64,000 nt of DNA from Aeromonas rivipollensis (GCF_010974825.1 NZ_JAAILA010000003.1:62001-126000); one strand, 5' to 3'; numbered from the stretch's first letter, positions 16,930 through 25,868 are shown. Made by a program: numbers and translations. Notes: generated from the letters alone by a model not told the origin.

Positions 16930-17832
16930 TTAGCGCAGCTGGCTGCTCAGGGCCTGGATGTGCTCCGGGCCTATGCCGCAGCAGCCGCCGATGAGGGAGG
17001 CCCCGGCACCGCGCCAGCGCTCGGCCCAGCCGAGGTAATCCTGCGGCCCCAGATCGGCGCGGATCTCGTCCAGCCCGTCGTTGGCGGTGGCCTCCTTGGG
17101 CTGGGGCGGGAAGGCGTTGGCATAGGCGCCGAGGCGAATGTCGGTGCGACCCAGGGCCTGCAAGCGGGCGCTCGCCACCTTGAGCGCCCCTTCGATCACC
17201 TCGGGCTGGCAGCAATTGAACAGGATGGCGCTCACCCCGGCCGATGCCAGTGCAGTGACGGCATCGGCCACCCGCTCACCGGAGCGCAGTCTGGGTTCGC
17301 TCCCCGGTGCCTCGTCCTCCAGGGTGAAGGAGACCCAGAACGGCTTGCCATCGCCTGGCAGCAGCGCCTTGAGGGCCAGCGGCTCGGCAATCAGGCTCAT
17401 GGTCTCGGCCAGCCAGATATCCACATGAGGTGAGAGGCCCCGGATAAGCGGGGTCGCCAGCTCGCTCACCCTGTCCGCCTCGAACAGGTCGGCACGGTAG
17501 GAGCCAAACAGCGGTGGCAATGAACCGGCCACCTGCACGGCACCAGCCTGCCCGTCGGCCACGTCGCGGGCCAGCTGCCCGGCCAGGGCCGCAAGCCGCT
17601 CACCATCCGCGGCGAAGCGCTCGTCACCGATATGAAACGGCACCAGGGCATAGCTGTTGGTGGTAATGACTCTGGCCCCGCTCGCCACATAGGCCTGATG
17701 CACCTCGCGCACCGTCTCTGGCGCCTCCATCAGGGCCAGGGCCGACCACTCCGGCTGGCGAAACGGTGCGCCCCGCCGTGCCAGCTCACGCCCCATGCCG
17801 CCATCCAGTACCCACAAATCCTTTGTATCCAT
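16930..17832 (-). CDS. mmuM: Homocysteine S-methyltransferase (MmuM type)
   Basis: Transfers a methyl group from S-methylmethionine (or SAM) to homocysteine, giving methionine. The 300-residue product starts at ATG 17832, preferred over ATG 17859 for its AGAGAG site. LDGGMGREL is at the N terminus. The zinc-binding cysteines are in FNCCQPEV and in IGGCCGIGPEH near the C terminus, as expected for a cobalamin-independent enzyme. It is first in a two-gene operon with an APC permease and sits behind MetJ-like boxes. Length matches E. coli MmuM (about 310). Confidence 0.9.
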   Translation of the reverse strand: MDTKDLWVLDGGMGRELARRGAPFRQPEWSALALMEAPETVREVHQAYVASGARVITTNSYALVPFHIGDERFAADGERLAALAGQLARDVADGQAGAVQVAGSLPPLFGSYRADLFEADRVSELATPLIRGLSPHVDIWLAETMSLIAEPLALKALLPGDGKPFWVSFTLEDEAPGSEPRLRSGERVADAVTALASAGVSAILFNCCQPEVIEGALKVASARLQALGRTDIRLGAYANAFPPQPKEATANDGLDEIRADLGPQDYLGWAERWRGAGASLIGGCCGIGPEHIQALSSQLR

Positions 17833-17889
17833 CTCTGTCTCTCTGCGTGTCCCCGTCATGACGGGTGTTTATTGTGTGAAAAAACATTA

Positions 17890-17921
17890 AGCCATCAAAA
17901 CATCTAGACGGCTATAAGTCC
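17890..17921 (-). promoter_or_regulatory. MetJ operator (three to four met boxes) upstream of mmuM
   Basis: Consecutive 8-mers match AGACGTCT: AAACATCT (17898, 6/8), AGACGGCT (17906, 7/8), ATAAGTCC (17914, 5/8), and AGCCATCA upstream (17890, 5/8). On the minus strand a -35-like TTGATG (17891-17896) overlaps them, with a weak -10 (ACAATA) 17 bp downstream. The rest of 17833-18054 shows no gene. Confidence 0.65.
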
Positions 17922-18054
17922 TATGCATCATGGCGCAAAGCAGAGGGAGAGGCAATCGGGAACTAGGAACAAATCTGAGCAAGCTCAGGATGATAGCGGC
18001 AAAGGGAAGCCCCTTGTCCTTGCCACCCAGGGCCCGGGTACAGGGGCCTGAACG

Positions 18055-18085
18055 ACAAGAGGCCACCCCGGGGGTGGCCTCTTGT
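18055..18085 (-). terminator. Hairpin downstream of the lipoprotein gene
   Basis: A 15-bp inverted repeat, ACAAGAGGCCACCCC and its complement, lies 22 bp past the stop codon. No T run follows. Confidence 0.55.
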
Positions 18086-18107
18086 GAAGCATGGATGGGC
18101 TGGCGAC

Positions 18108-18650
18108 TCAGCGCCCTGCCAGTACCCGCTTGGTCTGCTTGACCCAGTCGGAGACTCGCCCCTGCTGGGGGAATCCTTGCCAGATTTGCTCCCACTGGGC
18201 CGGACTCAGGGGGCGGCCCAGCCTGCGCTGCACCCCGGCATAGAGGTAGTCGTGGGCCGTGGTACGGGCCTGGGCCGAGGTGAGGAACTTGGCCACAGGG
18301 TCGGTCAGGCGCACGTCCCGCATGCCGAGCAAGGGGTAATCGCTGTGCACCGCCGCCAGCATGGTCTCACGCATGGCCGACTCTATGTAGCCACGGGCGA
18401 ACAGGGCGGTCACCGACTCCAGCGACCCCTGATCCGGACCATGGTACTCCTCATCGAACACCGGGCTCGGCTCCGCCACTGCGCTTTGCACCACGGCATC
18501 GGGGTCCGGCTGCGGCGCCACCACAGCGGCCTTGGGGGCCACGGGCTTGGGGGCGGCGGCGGGTTTGCGGGGAGCGCTCTGGCTGCAGGCCCCCAGCGCC
18601 AGGGCGAGCGCCACACAGCTCAACGCACGGGAATAAGACGGCATCTTCAT
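18108..18650 (-). CDS. Lipoprotein of unknown function
   Basis: Product of 180 residues with a lipoprotein signal ending LALGAC (Cys22). A Pro/Ala-rich linker to about residue 60 follows, then a helical domain with ESVTALFARGYIESAMRETML and a basic C terminus (WVKQTKRVLAGR). I do not recognise the domain. The start has AAGGAGT 5 bp upstream. It is 19 bp behind the CorC-like gene and on the same strand, so the two are probably co-transcribed; the function may relate to the envelope. An 8-codon ORF bridges the gap. Confidence 0.75.
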   Translation of the reverse strand: MKMPSYSRALSCVALALALGACSQSAPRKPAAAPKPVAPKAAVVAPQPDPDAVVQSAVAEPSPVFDEEYHGPDQGSLESVTALFARGYIESAMRETMLAAVHSDYPLLGMRDVRLTDPVAKFLTSAQARTTAHDYLYAGVQRRLGRPLSPAQWEQIWQGFPQQGRVSDWVKQTKRVLAGR

Positions 18651-18669
18651 GACTCCTTGGTAACTCCTT

Positions 18670-19989
18670 TCACGATTCCAGGGCGGGTTTCTCGGCCTGC
18701 ACAGGCTCCACCCGGGTGACCAGCAACTGATCGATCTTGTAGCTGTCGATGTCGACCACTTCGAACTTGTAGCCCGCGTATTTCACCGAGTCCGTCCGCT
18801 TGGGGATCTTGCGCAGCATGAACATGATGAAACCGGCGATGGTCTCGTAGTTCTGGTTCCCCGGGAACTCCTCTATGTCGAAGGCCCGCATCACATCGGA
18901 GATGGGGGTGACACCGTCCACCAACCAGGAGTTCTCGTCCCGCTGCACTATCTGCTCTTCCATCGCATGGGTGGCCCACTCGCCCATGACGGTGCTCATC
19001 AGGTCATTCATGGTGACTATGCCCACCACCAGGGCGTATTCGTTCATCACCACCGCGAAATCACCGCGATGATTCTTGAAGTACTCCATGGCCTCGTAGA
19101 GGTTCAAGGTGTCGGGAATGATGATGACGTTCTGCACCAGGGAGCCGCTGTTGAGATCTATGCTCTGGCCGCTGATGACGCGGATCAGCAGCTCCTTGGC
19201 GTCGACGAAGCCCTTGATGCTGTCGAGGTTGTGATCACAGACCAGGAACTTGTTGTGGGGGTGCTCGGCAATCTTGGCCTTGATGCTCTCTTCGCCCTCT
19301 TGCAGGGTGAAGTAGATGAGGCTCTCGCGGGCCGTCATGGCGGAGGTGACGCCGAGGGATTGCAGCTCGAACACGTTCTCGATGAGCTGGTGCTCCTCAC
19401 GCTGGATGACGCCGGCCTCGGCGCCCGCATCCATCACCGCATAGATGTCGTCCGAGGTGATCTCGTCGTTGCGCACCATGGAGACCCGCAGCAGGCGGAA
19501 CAGGGCGTTGGCCAGGCCGTTGAAGAACCACACCAGCGGCATCAGCAGGGTCACGCACAGCAGCATGGGGCGTACCACCACCACCGCAACCCGTTCCGGC
19601 ATCGTCATGGCCAGGCGCTTGGGCATCAAGTCCGCTATCAGGATGAACATGCCGGTGACGAACACGAAGGAGGCGATCGAGCTTATCTGGGAGAGCCAGG
19701 GGCCCTGATAGAAGCCGGAGATCAACGACTTGATGGCGGGGTTCAGGGCGGATTCGCCCAGGATGCCGCCCAGGATGGCGACGGTATTGAGGCCTATCTG
19801 CACCACGGTAAAGAAGTTACCCGGCTGGGCCTGCAGTGCCAGCACTTTTTCGGCATGGCGATTGCCCTCGTCGGCCATCACCTGCAACTTGATCTTGCGG
19901 GAGGCGGCGAGAGAGATCTCGGAAAGCGAGAAGAACACGCTGCCGGCGACCAGCAGCATCAAAAAGAACAAACTATCGGCAAAACTCAT
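18670..19989 (-). CDS. CNNM/CorC-family membrane protein (YtfL/PaeA-like)
   Basis: Membrane protein of 439 residues with three domains in order: a DUF21/CNNM membrane domain (about 1-190, three or four helices, SEISLAASRKIKLQ), a CBS pair (about 205-335, with MTARESLIYF and VGIVTMNDLMS) and a CorC_HlyC domain (about 350-430, DENSWLVDGVTPISDV). Length and order fit E. coli YtfL, renamed PaeA for its role in polyamine export, but CorB/C-type Mg2+ roles belong to the same family, so the substrate is not certain. Confidence 0.82.
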   Translation of the reverse strand: MSFADSLFFLMLLVAGSVFFSLSEISLAASRKIKLQVMADEGNRHAEKVLALQAQPGNFFTVVQIGLNTVAILGGILGESALNPAIKSLISGFYQGPWLSQISSIASFVFVTGMFILIADLMPKRLAMTMPERVAVVVVRPMLLCVTLLMPLVWFFNGLANALFRLLRVSMVRNDEITSDDIYAVMDAGAEAGVIQREEHQLIENVFELQSLGVTSAMTARESLIYFTLQEGEESIKAKIAEHPHNKFLVCDHNLDSIKGFVDAKELLIRVISGQSIDLNSGSLVQNVIIIPDTLNLYEAMEYFKNHRGDFAVVMNEYALVVGIVTMNDLMSTVMGEWATHAMEEQIVQRDENSWLVDGVTPISDVMRAFDIEEFPGNQNYETIAGFIMFMLRKIPKRTDSVKYAGYKFEVVDIDSYKIDQLLVTRVEPVQAEKPALES

Positions 19990-20143
19990 GATTAACCTAT
20001 TGCTACAGCCGCCTTAGCACAAGACGGCAAACTGGGCCCGGGAAACCGGACCGTGACTCCATCCGGGACTCACACAGGGGCCATATTCTAGCAGAAAAGC
20101 GCCCCGTGGGGCGCGTTATCTTAAGCCGCCCCCCAATGCAATA

Positions 20144-20168
20144 AAAAAGGCGCTCAAGGCGCCTTTTT
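20144..20168 (-). terminator. phoU terminator
   Basis: AAAAAGGCGC (20144-20153) pairs with GCGCCTTTTT (20159-20168). On the minus strand the T run is 3' of the stem, as an intrinsic terminator requires. Confidence 0.8.
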
Positions 20169-20181
20169 ATTCATTTCTGTC

Positions 20182-20892
20182 TCAATGCTTGCCCAGCAGG
20201 TCGCTCAGCTCGTCCGCCTTGGTGTGGCGCACGTCCTTGCCCTTGACGTAGTAGACGATGTATTCGCAGATGTGCTGGCAGCGGTCGCCGACCCGCTCTA
20301 TGGCCCGCGCCGCCCACAGTACGTTCAGTACCTGGGGAATGGTGCGCGGATCTTCCATCATGTAGGTCATCAGCTCGCGGATGATGGACTCGTACTCCCT
20401 GTCCACCTTGTCATCTTCCTTGTAGACGGCGATGGCCGCCTCCAGATCCATGCGGGCAAAGGCGTCGAGCACGTCGTGCAGCATCTTGATGGTGCGACGG
20501 CCCATGTTCTCGAGGGACACCAGCGGCGGCTGCGGCTTGTTGGCGTTGTCGGTCAGCATGCGGGCTATCTTGTCCGCCACATCGCCGATGCGCTCCAGAT
20601 CCGTGATGGTCTTGATGATGGCCATCACCAGGCGCAGGTCGGACGCGGTGGGCTGGCGCTTGGCGATGATGCGGGTGCACTCCTCGTCGATGGCCACTTC
20701 CATGGCGTTGACCTTGTGGTCGTTGGCCACTATCTTGCGCGCCGCATCCAGATCCTGGATGTGGATGGCGGAGATGGCGTCCGTCAGCTGCTGCTCCACC
20801 AGACCGCCCATCACCAGCACCTGGTTGCGCACGTTCTCGAGCTCGGCATTGAACTGACCGGAGATGTGTTTATTGAGGTTCATATTGTCCAT
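20182..20892 (-). CDS. phoU: Phosphate signalling protein PhoU
   Basis: Cytoplasmic protein that links the Pst transporter to the PhoR/PhoB system and keeps the Pho regulon off in high phosphate. The 236-residue product has the two three-helix PhoU repeats (about 20-110 and 125-215), with metal-binding acidic patterns such as [14 protein letters not shown] and [19 protein letters not shown] 20892 follows AAGGAT. The 5' end and binding site are tandemly duplicated upstream. It is the last gene of the pst operon. Confidence 0.95.
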   Translation of the reverse strand: MDNMNLNKHISGQFNAELENVRNQVLVMGGLVEQQLTDAISAIHIQDLDAARKIVANDHKVNAMEVAIDEECTRIIAKRQPTASDLRLVMAIIKTITDLERIGDVADKIARMLTDNANKPQPPLVSLENMGRRTIKMLHDVLDAFARMDLEAAIAVYKEDDKVDREYESIIRELMTYMMEDPRTIPQVLNVLWAARAIERVGDRCQHICEYIVYYVKGKDVRHTKADELSDLLGKH

Positions 20893-21017
20893 ACAAATAA
20901 TCCTTGTTGCTCCGATTATGCCTTAGCCGTTGAACCGACCGGTAATCTGTTTATTGATGCTCATCTTGTTCATACCAATGATCCTTGTTGCACCAACCAT
21001 GCCTTAGCCGTAACGAC
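20851..21017 (-). repeat. 81-bp tandem duplication of the pstB/phoU junction
   Basis: Bases 20851-20930 and 20932-21011 agree at 66 of 80 positions with an 81-bp offset. Each copy carries the end of a pstB-like frame, a CAACAAGGAT ribosome binding site and a phoU-like start. Confidence 0.9.
20923..20973 (-). CDS. Chimeric 16-residue micro-ORF between pstB and phoU
   Basis: ATG 20973, 7 bp after AAGGAT, reads MNKMSINKQITGRFNG and stops at 20923. The head resembles PhoU ([16 protein letters not shown]); the end, ITGRFNG before TAAGGC, resembles the PstB C terminus (ITGRYG before TAAGGC). It was made by the 81-bp duplication. Translation is plausible but unproven. Confidence 0.35.
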   Translation of the reverse strand: MNKMSINKQITGRFNG

Positions 21018-21822
21018 CTGTGATGTAGTCCTCGGTCTTCTTCTTGGCCGGGGTGGTGAAGATGGTGTTGGTGTTCGAGTACTCGATGAGCTCACCCATG
21101 TACATGAAGGCGGTCTGATCCGACACCCGCGCCGCCTGCTGCATGTTGTGGGTCACTATCACCACAGTGAACTGGCTCTTGAGCTCGTTGATCAGCTCCT
21201 CGATGGTGAGGGTGGAGATGGGGTCGAGCGCCGAAGTCGGCTCATCGAGCAGCAGCACTTCCGGCTCGATGGCGATGGCCCGGGCGATCACCAGACGCTG
21301 CTGCTGACCACCTGAGAGGCCGAAGGCGTTGTCGTGCAGCCGATCCTTCACCTCTTCCCACAGGGCTGCGCCGCGCAGTGAGCGCTCGGCGGCTTCGTCC
21401 AGGGTGCGTCTGTCGTTGATGCCCTGCAGGCGCAGGCCATAGACCACGTTCTCGTAGATGGATTTGGGGAAGGGGTTGGGGCGCTGGAACACCATGCCCA
21501 CCTGACGGCGCAGGGCGGAGACATCCACGCTCTTGTCATAGATGTTGTGGCCATGCAGCTGGATTTCCCCCTCGATGCGGCAGATCTCCACCAGATCGTT
21601 CATCCGGTTGATGCAGCGCAGCAGGGTCGACTTGCCACAGCCGGACGGGCCGATAAAGGCCGTCACCTGCCCTTTCGGGATCTTCATGTTGACGTTGAAC
21701 AGCGCCTGCTTGTTGCCGTAATACAGGTTGAGATCCTTGACCTCAAGGGCGGTCTGCTCCGGGCTCAGGTTGAGCAGGTCCAGGGCGGTATGCTGGGTCG
21801 AAGTCGGTGTTACGTTGATCAT
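21004..21822 (-). CDS. pstB: Phosphate ABC transporter ATP-binding protein PstB
   Basis: Energises high-affinity phosphate import. The product has 272 residues, a typical PstB length. It shows Walker [10 protein letters not shown] near residue 58, the Q-loop [15 protein letters not shown], the signature [14 protein letters not shown], Walker [13 protein letters not shown], and the H-loop His in [13 protein letters not shown] 21822 follows GAGGTAACAG. It lies between pstA and phoU in the operon, and both flanking junctions contain duplicated sequence. Confidence 0.95.
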   Translation of the reverse strand: MINVTPTSTQHTALDLLNLSPEQTALEVKDLNLYYGNKQALFNVNMKIPKGQVTAFIGPSGCGKSTLLRCINRMNDLVEICRIEGEIQLHGHNIYDKSVDVSALRRQVGMVFQRPNPFPKSIYENVVYGLRLQGINDRRTLDEAAERSLRGAALWEEVKDRLHDNAFGLSGGQQQRLVIARAIAIEPEVLLLDEPTSALDPISTLTIEELINELKSQFTVVIVTHNMQQAARVSDQTAFMYMGELIEYSNTNTIFTTPAKKKTEDYITGRYG

Positions 21823-21840
21823 CTGTTACCTCAAATCTCT

Positions 21841-21945
21841 CTGGGGTGGCCGGATACATTCCGGCGACCATCATGCTGTTGATGGCGGCCGCTGGGCCGC
21901 GCATCTCTTGTCTCAGTCAGGTGGCCGGATTAATGCTCCAGCGAC
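21841..21945 (-). repeat. Degenerate duplication of the pstA/pstB junction
   Basis: GGTGGCCGGAT at 21845 and 21920 begins two related segments: TGGCCGGATACATTCCGGCGACC and TGGCCGGATTAATGCTCCAGCGACC. On the coding strand each continues into a purine-rich site and an ATG. Copy 1 contains the end of pstA; copy 2 leads to the pstB start. Confidence 0.6.
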
Positions 21946-23579
21946 CGGAATTTCTCGCGCAGGTGGTTACGAATACCGATAGCCGTCAGGTTGAGGCCCA
22001 CTATCACAGTCACCAGCAGGAAGGAGGTGGCATAGACCAGGGGCCGCGCCGCCTCGACGTTCGGGCTCTGGAAGCCGACGTCATAGATGTGGAAGCCCAG
22101 GTGCATGAACTTGCGCTCCACGTGCAGGTACGGGAAGTTGCCATCCATCGGCAGGGTCGGTGCCAGTTTTACCACCCCCACCAGCATCAGCGGTGCCACT
22201 TCACCGGCGGCCCGGGCTATCGCCAGGATCAGGCCTGTCATGATGGCCGGACTCGCCATGGGCAGCACTATGCGCCACAGGGTCTCGGCCTGGGTGGCCC
22301 CCAGGGCCAGGGAACCCTGGCGTATGGTGCTCGGGATCCGGGCCAGCCCCTCTTCGGTGGAGACGATCACCACCGGCAGGGTCAGGATGGCCAGGGTCAA
22401 CGCCGACCAGATGACGCCGGGTGAGCCAAAGGTCGGGCTCGGCAGCGCTTCCGGGTAGAACAGCTGATCTAACGAACCACCGAGCGTGTAGACGAAGAAG
22501 CCGAGGCCAAACACGCCGTAGACGATGGAGGGCACACCCGCCAGGTTGATCACCGCGATGCGGATGATCTTGGTCAGGCTGTTCTTGCCCGCGTACTCGT
22601 GCAGGTAGACAGCGGCCACCACGCCGAGGGGTGTCACTATGATGGCCATCAGCAACACCATAAAGACGGTGCCGAAGATGGCGGGGAAGACGCCGCCCTC
22701 GGTGTTGGCCTCACGGGGATCGTCGGAGACGAACTTGCCAATCTGGTGGAACCAGTGACCTACCTTGGCCATCAGGCTCATGTCGTTGGGCCAGACCACG
22801 TCCAGCACCTTGGACATGGGCATGGTCACCAGCTCGCCACGCATATCCTTGACGGTGATGGCGTCACGATCCGCCTGGGCGCGCAGGGAGAAGAGCTCCC
22901 TCTCCAGCACCAGATAACGATCGTTCAGGGCCTGGCGCTGCGCGGCGAGATCCGCCTTGAGCGCGTCGGTCAGCTCCCCTTCCAGCTCCGCCTTGCGCTC
23001 TTTCAGACGCAGTCGCTCCAGCTGGTAGTTGATGCCGCCGATGTCTCCCTTTTGCAGATCGTTGGCCTGCTCCGACAGGGCGTTGGCACGAGCCAGTACC
23101 CGTTGCAGGGCGGGATGCAGATCTGCCGTCAGCTCTTTGCCATCCTCTTTCACTGAGGTGATGTAACCGTAGAAGTTGCCGTTGGTGGCACGCTCCACCA
23201 TGGCGAGCTCGGCCGGCTGGCTCTGGGACTTGATGTCGGTCTCCAGCACCCAGCGAAAATCGAGGTCGACGAACTCACGGTTGCCGGTCTTGACCAGATA
23301 ACGGGTAAGCAGCTCGCGCTCTTCCCCCTCCAGCGCCTGGCCCGCGGCGCGCAGCCGCTCCACAGGTACCATCTCGCGGTCATTGATTTCGCCGATCAGC
23401 ACGCTCTTGTTGCCGCTGGCATCTTCAAGCTGCCACTCATATATGGGGTGCGGCCAGAAGTAGACCAGACCACGCCAGCCGATCAGCAGCAACAGACCCA
23501 GTACGGCTACCAGACTCAGGCTGACGGCGCCGCCTGTCATCCAGATCCAGGGGGCCCCTGATTTAAACCACTTACCCAT
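21930..23579 (-). CDS. pstA: Phosphate ABC transporter permease PstA, long form
   Basis: Inner-membrane permease of 549 residues, almost twice the E. coli PstA (296). ATG 23579 (MGKWFKSGAPW) has AAGGA 7 bp upstream; an in-frame ATG at 23597 lacks one. After the first helix (about 13-36) comes a large periplasmic insertion of about 240 residues with a strongly charged coiled-coil stretch (about 170-255). The conserved permease core with the remaining five helices follows, including the EAA-like loop GATQAETLWRIVLPMASPAI. Long forms are known in Vibrio and relatives; the insertion's job is unknown. Confidence 0.92.
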   Translation of the reverse strand: MGKWFKSGAPWIWMTGGAVSLSLVAVLGLLLLIGWRGLVYFWPHPIYEWQLEDASGNKSVLIGEINDREMVPVERLRAAGQALEGEERELLTRYLVKTGNREFVDLDFRWVLETDIKSQSQPAELAMVERATNGNFYGYITSVKEDGKELTADLHPALQRVLARANALSEQANDLQKGDIGGINYQLERLRLKERKAELEGELTDALKADLAAQRQALNDRYLVLERELFSLRAQADRDAITVKDMRGELVTMPMSKVLDVVWPNDMSLMAKVGHWFHQIGKFVSDDPREANTEGGVFPAIFGTVFMVLLMAIIVTPLGVVAAVYLHEYAGKNSLTKIIRIAVINLAGVPSIVYGVFGLGFFVYTLGGSLDQLFYPEALPSPTFGSPGVIWSALTLAILTLPVVIVSTEEGLARIPSTIRQGSLALGATQAETLWRIVLPMASPAIMTGLILAIARAAGEVAPLMLVGVVKLAPTLPMDGNFPYLHVERKFMHLGFHIYDVGFQSPNVEAARPLVYATSFLLVTVIVGLNLTAIGIRNHLREKFRSLEH

Positions 23580-23630
23580 TGTTGATTCCTTGTCCATATA
23601 CAGAACGCCGCTTTTTAAGAGAACGGCTCA

Positions 23631-25868
23631 TTACAGAGAGCTGTATTTTTCGCGCAACCGCTGACGAATGAACTCGGCCAGGGTGTTGAACATAAAGGTG
23701 AACACAAACAGGACGAAGGCCGCGAGGAAGAGCACCCGGTAGTGGGAGCTGCCCACTTCCGACTCCGGCATTTCCACCGCTATGTTCGCCGCCAAGGTAC
23801 GCAGCCCCTGGAACATGGAGAAGTCCATGATGGGGGTATTGCCGGTCGCCATCAGCACTATCATGGTCTCGCCCACGGCGCGGCCCAGGCCCATCATCAC
23901 CGCCGAGAAGATGCCCGGACTCGCGGTCAGGATCACCACACGGCTCAGGGTCTGCCAGGGGGTCGCCCCGAGCGCCAGAGACCCTTGGGTCAGGTGCTTG
24001 GGCACCGAGAAGACCGCATCTTCGGCGATGGAGAAGATGGTGGGTATGACGGCGAAGCCCATGGCGATGCCGACCACCAGGGAGTTGCGCTGGTCAAACT
24101 TGATGCCCATCTCGTGGGTCAGCCAGATGCGCGAATCGCCGTGCATGAAGGCATTCTCGATGAGCGGGCTCAAGGCGAAGGCGCCCCAGCCAATCAGCAG
24201 CAGCACAGGAATGAGCAGGATGGCGTGCCAGCCGTCCGGCAACCAGGACTTGCCGCGCTCCGGCAGGTAGTTCCACACCAGGGCGGTGAGCAACATGCCC
24301 ATGGGCAGCAGCAGCAGCAGCAGGATCACCCCGGGCAGCGCCCCCTCGATGATGGGCGCCAGCCAGAGACCCGCCAGGAAGCCGAGGATGACGGTCGGCA
24401 GCGCCGCCATGATCTCCACCGTCGGCTTGACGTATTTGCGCAGGCCCGCCGACATGAAGTAGGCGGTGTAGATGGCACCGGCCACGCCAAGCGGTACCGC
24501 AAACAGCATGGCGTAGAAGGAGGCCTTGAGGGTCCCGAATACCAGGGGCACCAGGCTCAGCTTGGCTTCGAAGTCGTTGCTGGCAGAGGTGGACTGCCAC
24601 ACATACATGGGCTCGGGATAACCTTCGTACCACACCTGCTGCCACAGGGCCGACCAGGTCACCTCGGGGTGATCGTTCTCCACCTCAAAGACCTTGAAGT
24701 CATTCCCCTGCTGGGTCAGCAGCAGGTTGTGGCGGGGAGAGATGGCCAGGGCCGCCAGGGCGCCGCCTTCTATGGTCTCGCCAAGCAGCTTGGCCTCGCC
24801 GGTGGCGTGGAAGAAGTTGATGGTGCCGTCTTTGGCGGCGCTGATGAAGCCCTTGCGGAAATGCTCCGGGGTCAGCAGCGCGACCGGGCCGTCGCCCTTG
24901 AAGTCACGAATCTGGGTGAACTGGCGCTTGCCGTCCTTCGCCACCTCGAACCACTGGGAGATGACGCCATTGTCATTGCCCACCAGCAGGGAGGAGGCGC
25001 CGGAGAGCAGGGCAACCTGGGTCACGTCGGCGTTGGGGGCATTGATCTCCATGACGTCGCGCAGGGAGATGTCGCTCAGGTTGTGGATGTCATAGACCGA
25101 CAGGCGATTGCCTTCACGCACGAACAGGATGCGCAGGTTGGGGGTCAGCAGCATCTGATCCACGTGACGAGGCAGGGAAGGAATGGCGTAGTTCTGGCTG
25201 CTCCACTCGACTTCCCCGGAGAGGAAGTTCTCCTCACCGCTCATCACCGTCATCACGCCGCGGCCATCCTCGGTCACAGCGGCGGTGGCCATCTTGTCCT
25301 TGGTCGCCTCGAACACCATGCGGGTCAGCGCCTTGCCTTGGGGATCTATCACCACAGGCTCTTCGCCGAAGGGATATTGCAGGCTGGGCTCGATGACGCG
25401 CACGTCGTTCGGGTAGGAAACCTTGAACGAGGGCTGCACCACAGTGGCCTTGCCGTCGGCAAAGCCATAGGCGATGAGCTTCTGGCCCGGTGCCGGCACG
25501 GCGACGGCGGTGACGTCACCGGCGACACTGGCCTGGCCCAACACCTGGCCCACCTTGACGCCGCCATCCGCCTTGACGGCGAAGAAGCTGACCTGACCCT
25601 GGTCGTTGAAGCGATACCCTATCTCGTTCTGCTCCTCGACCCCGAGCCAGGCCGTCTTGCCCTGCGTCGGCAGGGTAAAGGAGGAGGTTGCCTCTACGCT
25701 GGCGCCATTGAAGATGGGTTTCACCACATAGAGCAGGTAGAAGAAGATAAGCAGCAGGGCCACCAGTACCAGGGCTCCCCCTGTGGTGACGCCGTATTTG
25801 GCCAATTTATCCTTGATCCGGCGTTTTCTACTGCCCGCCATGACCAGGTTTAACGATTCCGATGACAT
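23631..25868 (-). CDS. pstC: Phosphate ABC transporter permease PstC, long form
   Basis: Inner-membrane permease of 745 residues against about 320 in E. coli. ATG 25868 (MSSESLNLVMAG) has GAGG 8 bp upstream. The first helix lies at about 32-52. A periplasmic insertion of some 370 residues follows, built from beta-strand-rich repeats (for example SLPRHVDQMLLTPNLRILFV and ISPRHNLLLTQQGND) that suggest a propeller-like fold. The normal permease core comes last, with GATPWQTLSRVVILTASPGI as EAA loop. It is the first gene of pstC-pstA-pstB-phoU. No pstS or phoBR is present in the window. Confidence 0.92.
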   Translation of the reverse strand: MSSESLNLVMAGSRKRRIKDKLAKYGVTTGGALVLVALLLIFFYLLYVVKPIFNGASVEATSSFTLPTQGKTAWLGVEEQNEIGYRFNDQGQVSFFAVKADGGVKVGQVLGQASVAGDVTAVAVPAPGQKLIAYGFADGKATVVQPSFKVSYPNDVRVIEPSLQYPFGEEPVVIDPQGKALTRMVFEATKDKMATAAVTEDGRGVMTVMSGEENFLSGEVEWSSQNYAIPSLPRHVDQMLLTPNLRILFVREGNRLSVYDIHNLSDISLRDVMEINAPNADVTQVALLSGASSLLVGNDNGVISQWFEVAKDGKRQFTQIRDFKGDGPVALLTPEHFRKGFISAAKDGTINFFHATGEAKLLGETIEGGALAALAISPRHNLLLTQQGNDFKVFEVENDHPEVTWSALWQQVWYEGYPEPMYVWQSTSASNDFEAKLSLVPLVFGTLKASFYAMLFAVPLGVAGAIYTAYFMSAGLRKYVKPTVEIMAALPTVILGFLAGLWLAPIIEGALPGVILLLLLLPMGMLLTALVWNYLPERGKSWLPDGWHAILLIPVLLLIGWGAFALSPLIENAFMHGDSRIWLTHEMGIKFDQRNSLVVGIAMGFAVIPTIFSIAEDAVFSVPKHLTQGSLALGATPWQTLSRVVILTASPGIFSAVMMGLGRAVGETMIVLMATGNTPIMDFSMFQGLRTLAANIAVEMPESEVGSSHYRVLFLAAFVLFVFTFMFNTLAEFIRQRLREKYSSL

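Noticed and set aside
20923-20973. Second true phoU gene start
   Set aside because: The frame stops after 16 codons, so it cannot encode PhoU. It is kept only as a duplication product.
23742-25853. Plus-strand ORF of 703 codons
   Set aside because: It lies fully antisense to pstC, has a His/Gln/Arg/Gly-biased composition with no domain, and results from GC3 bias in the real gene.
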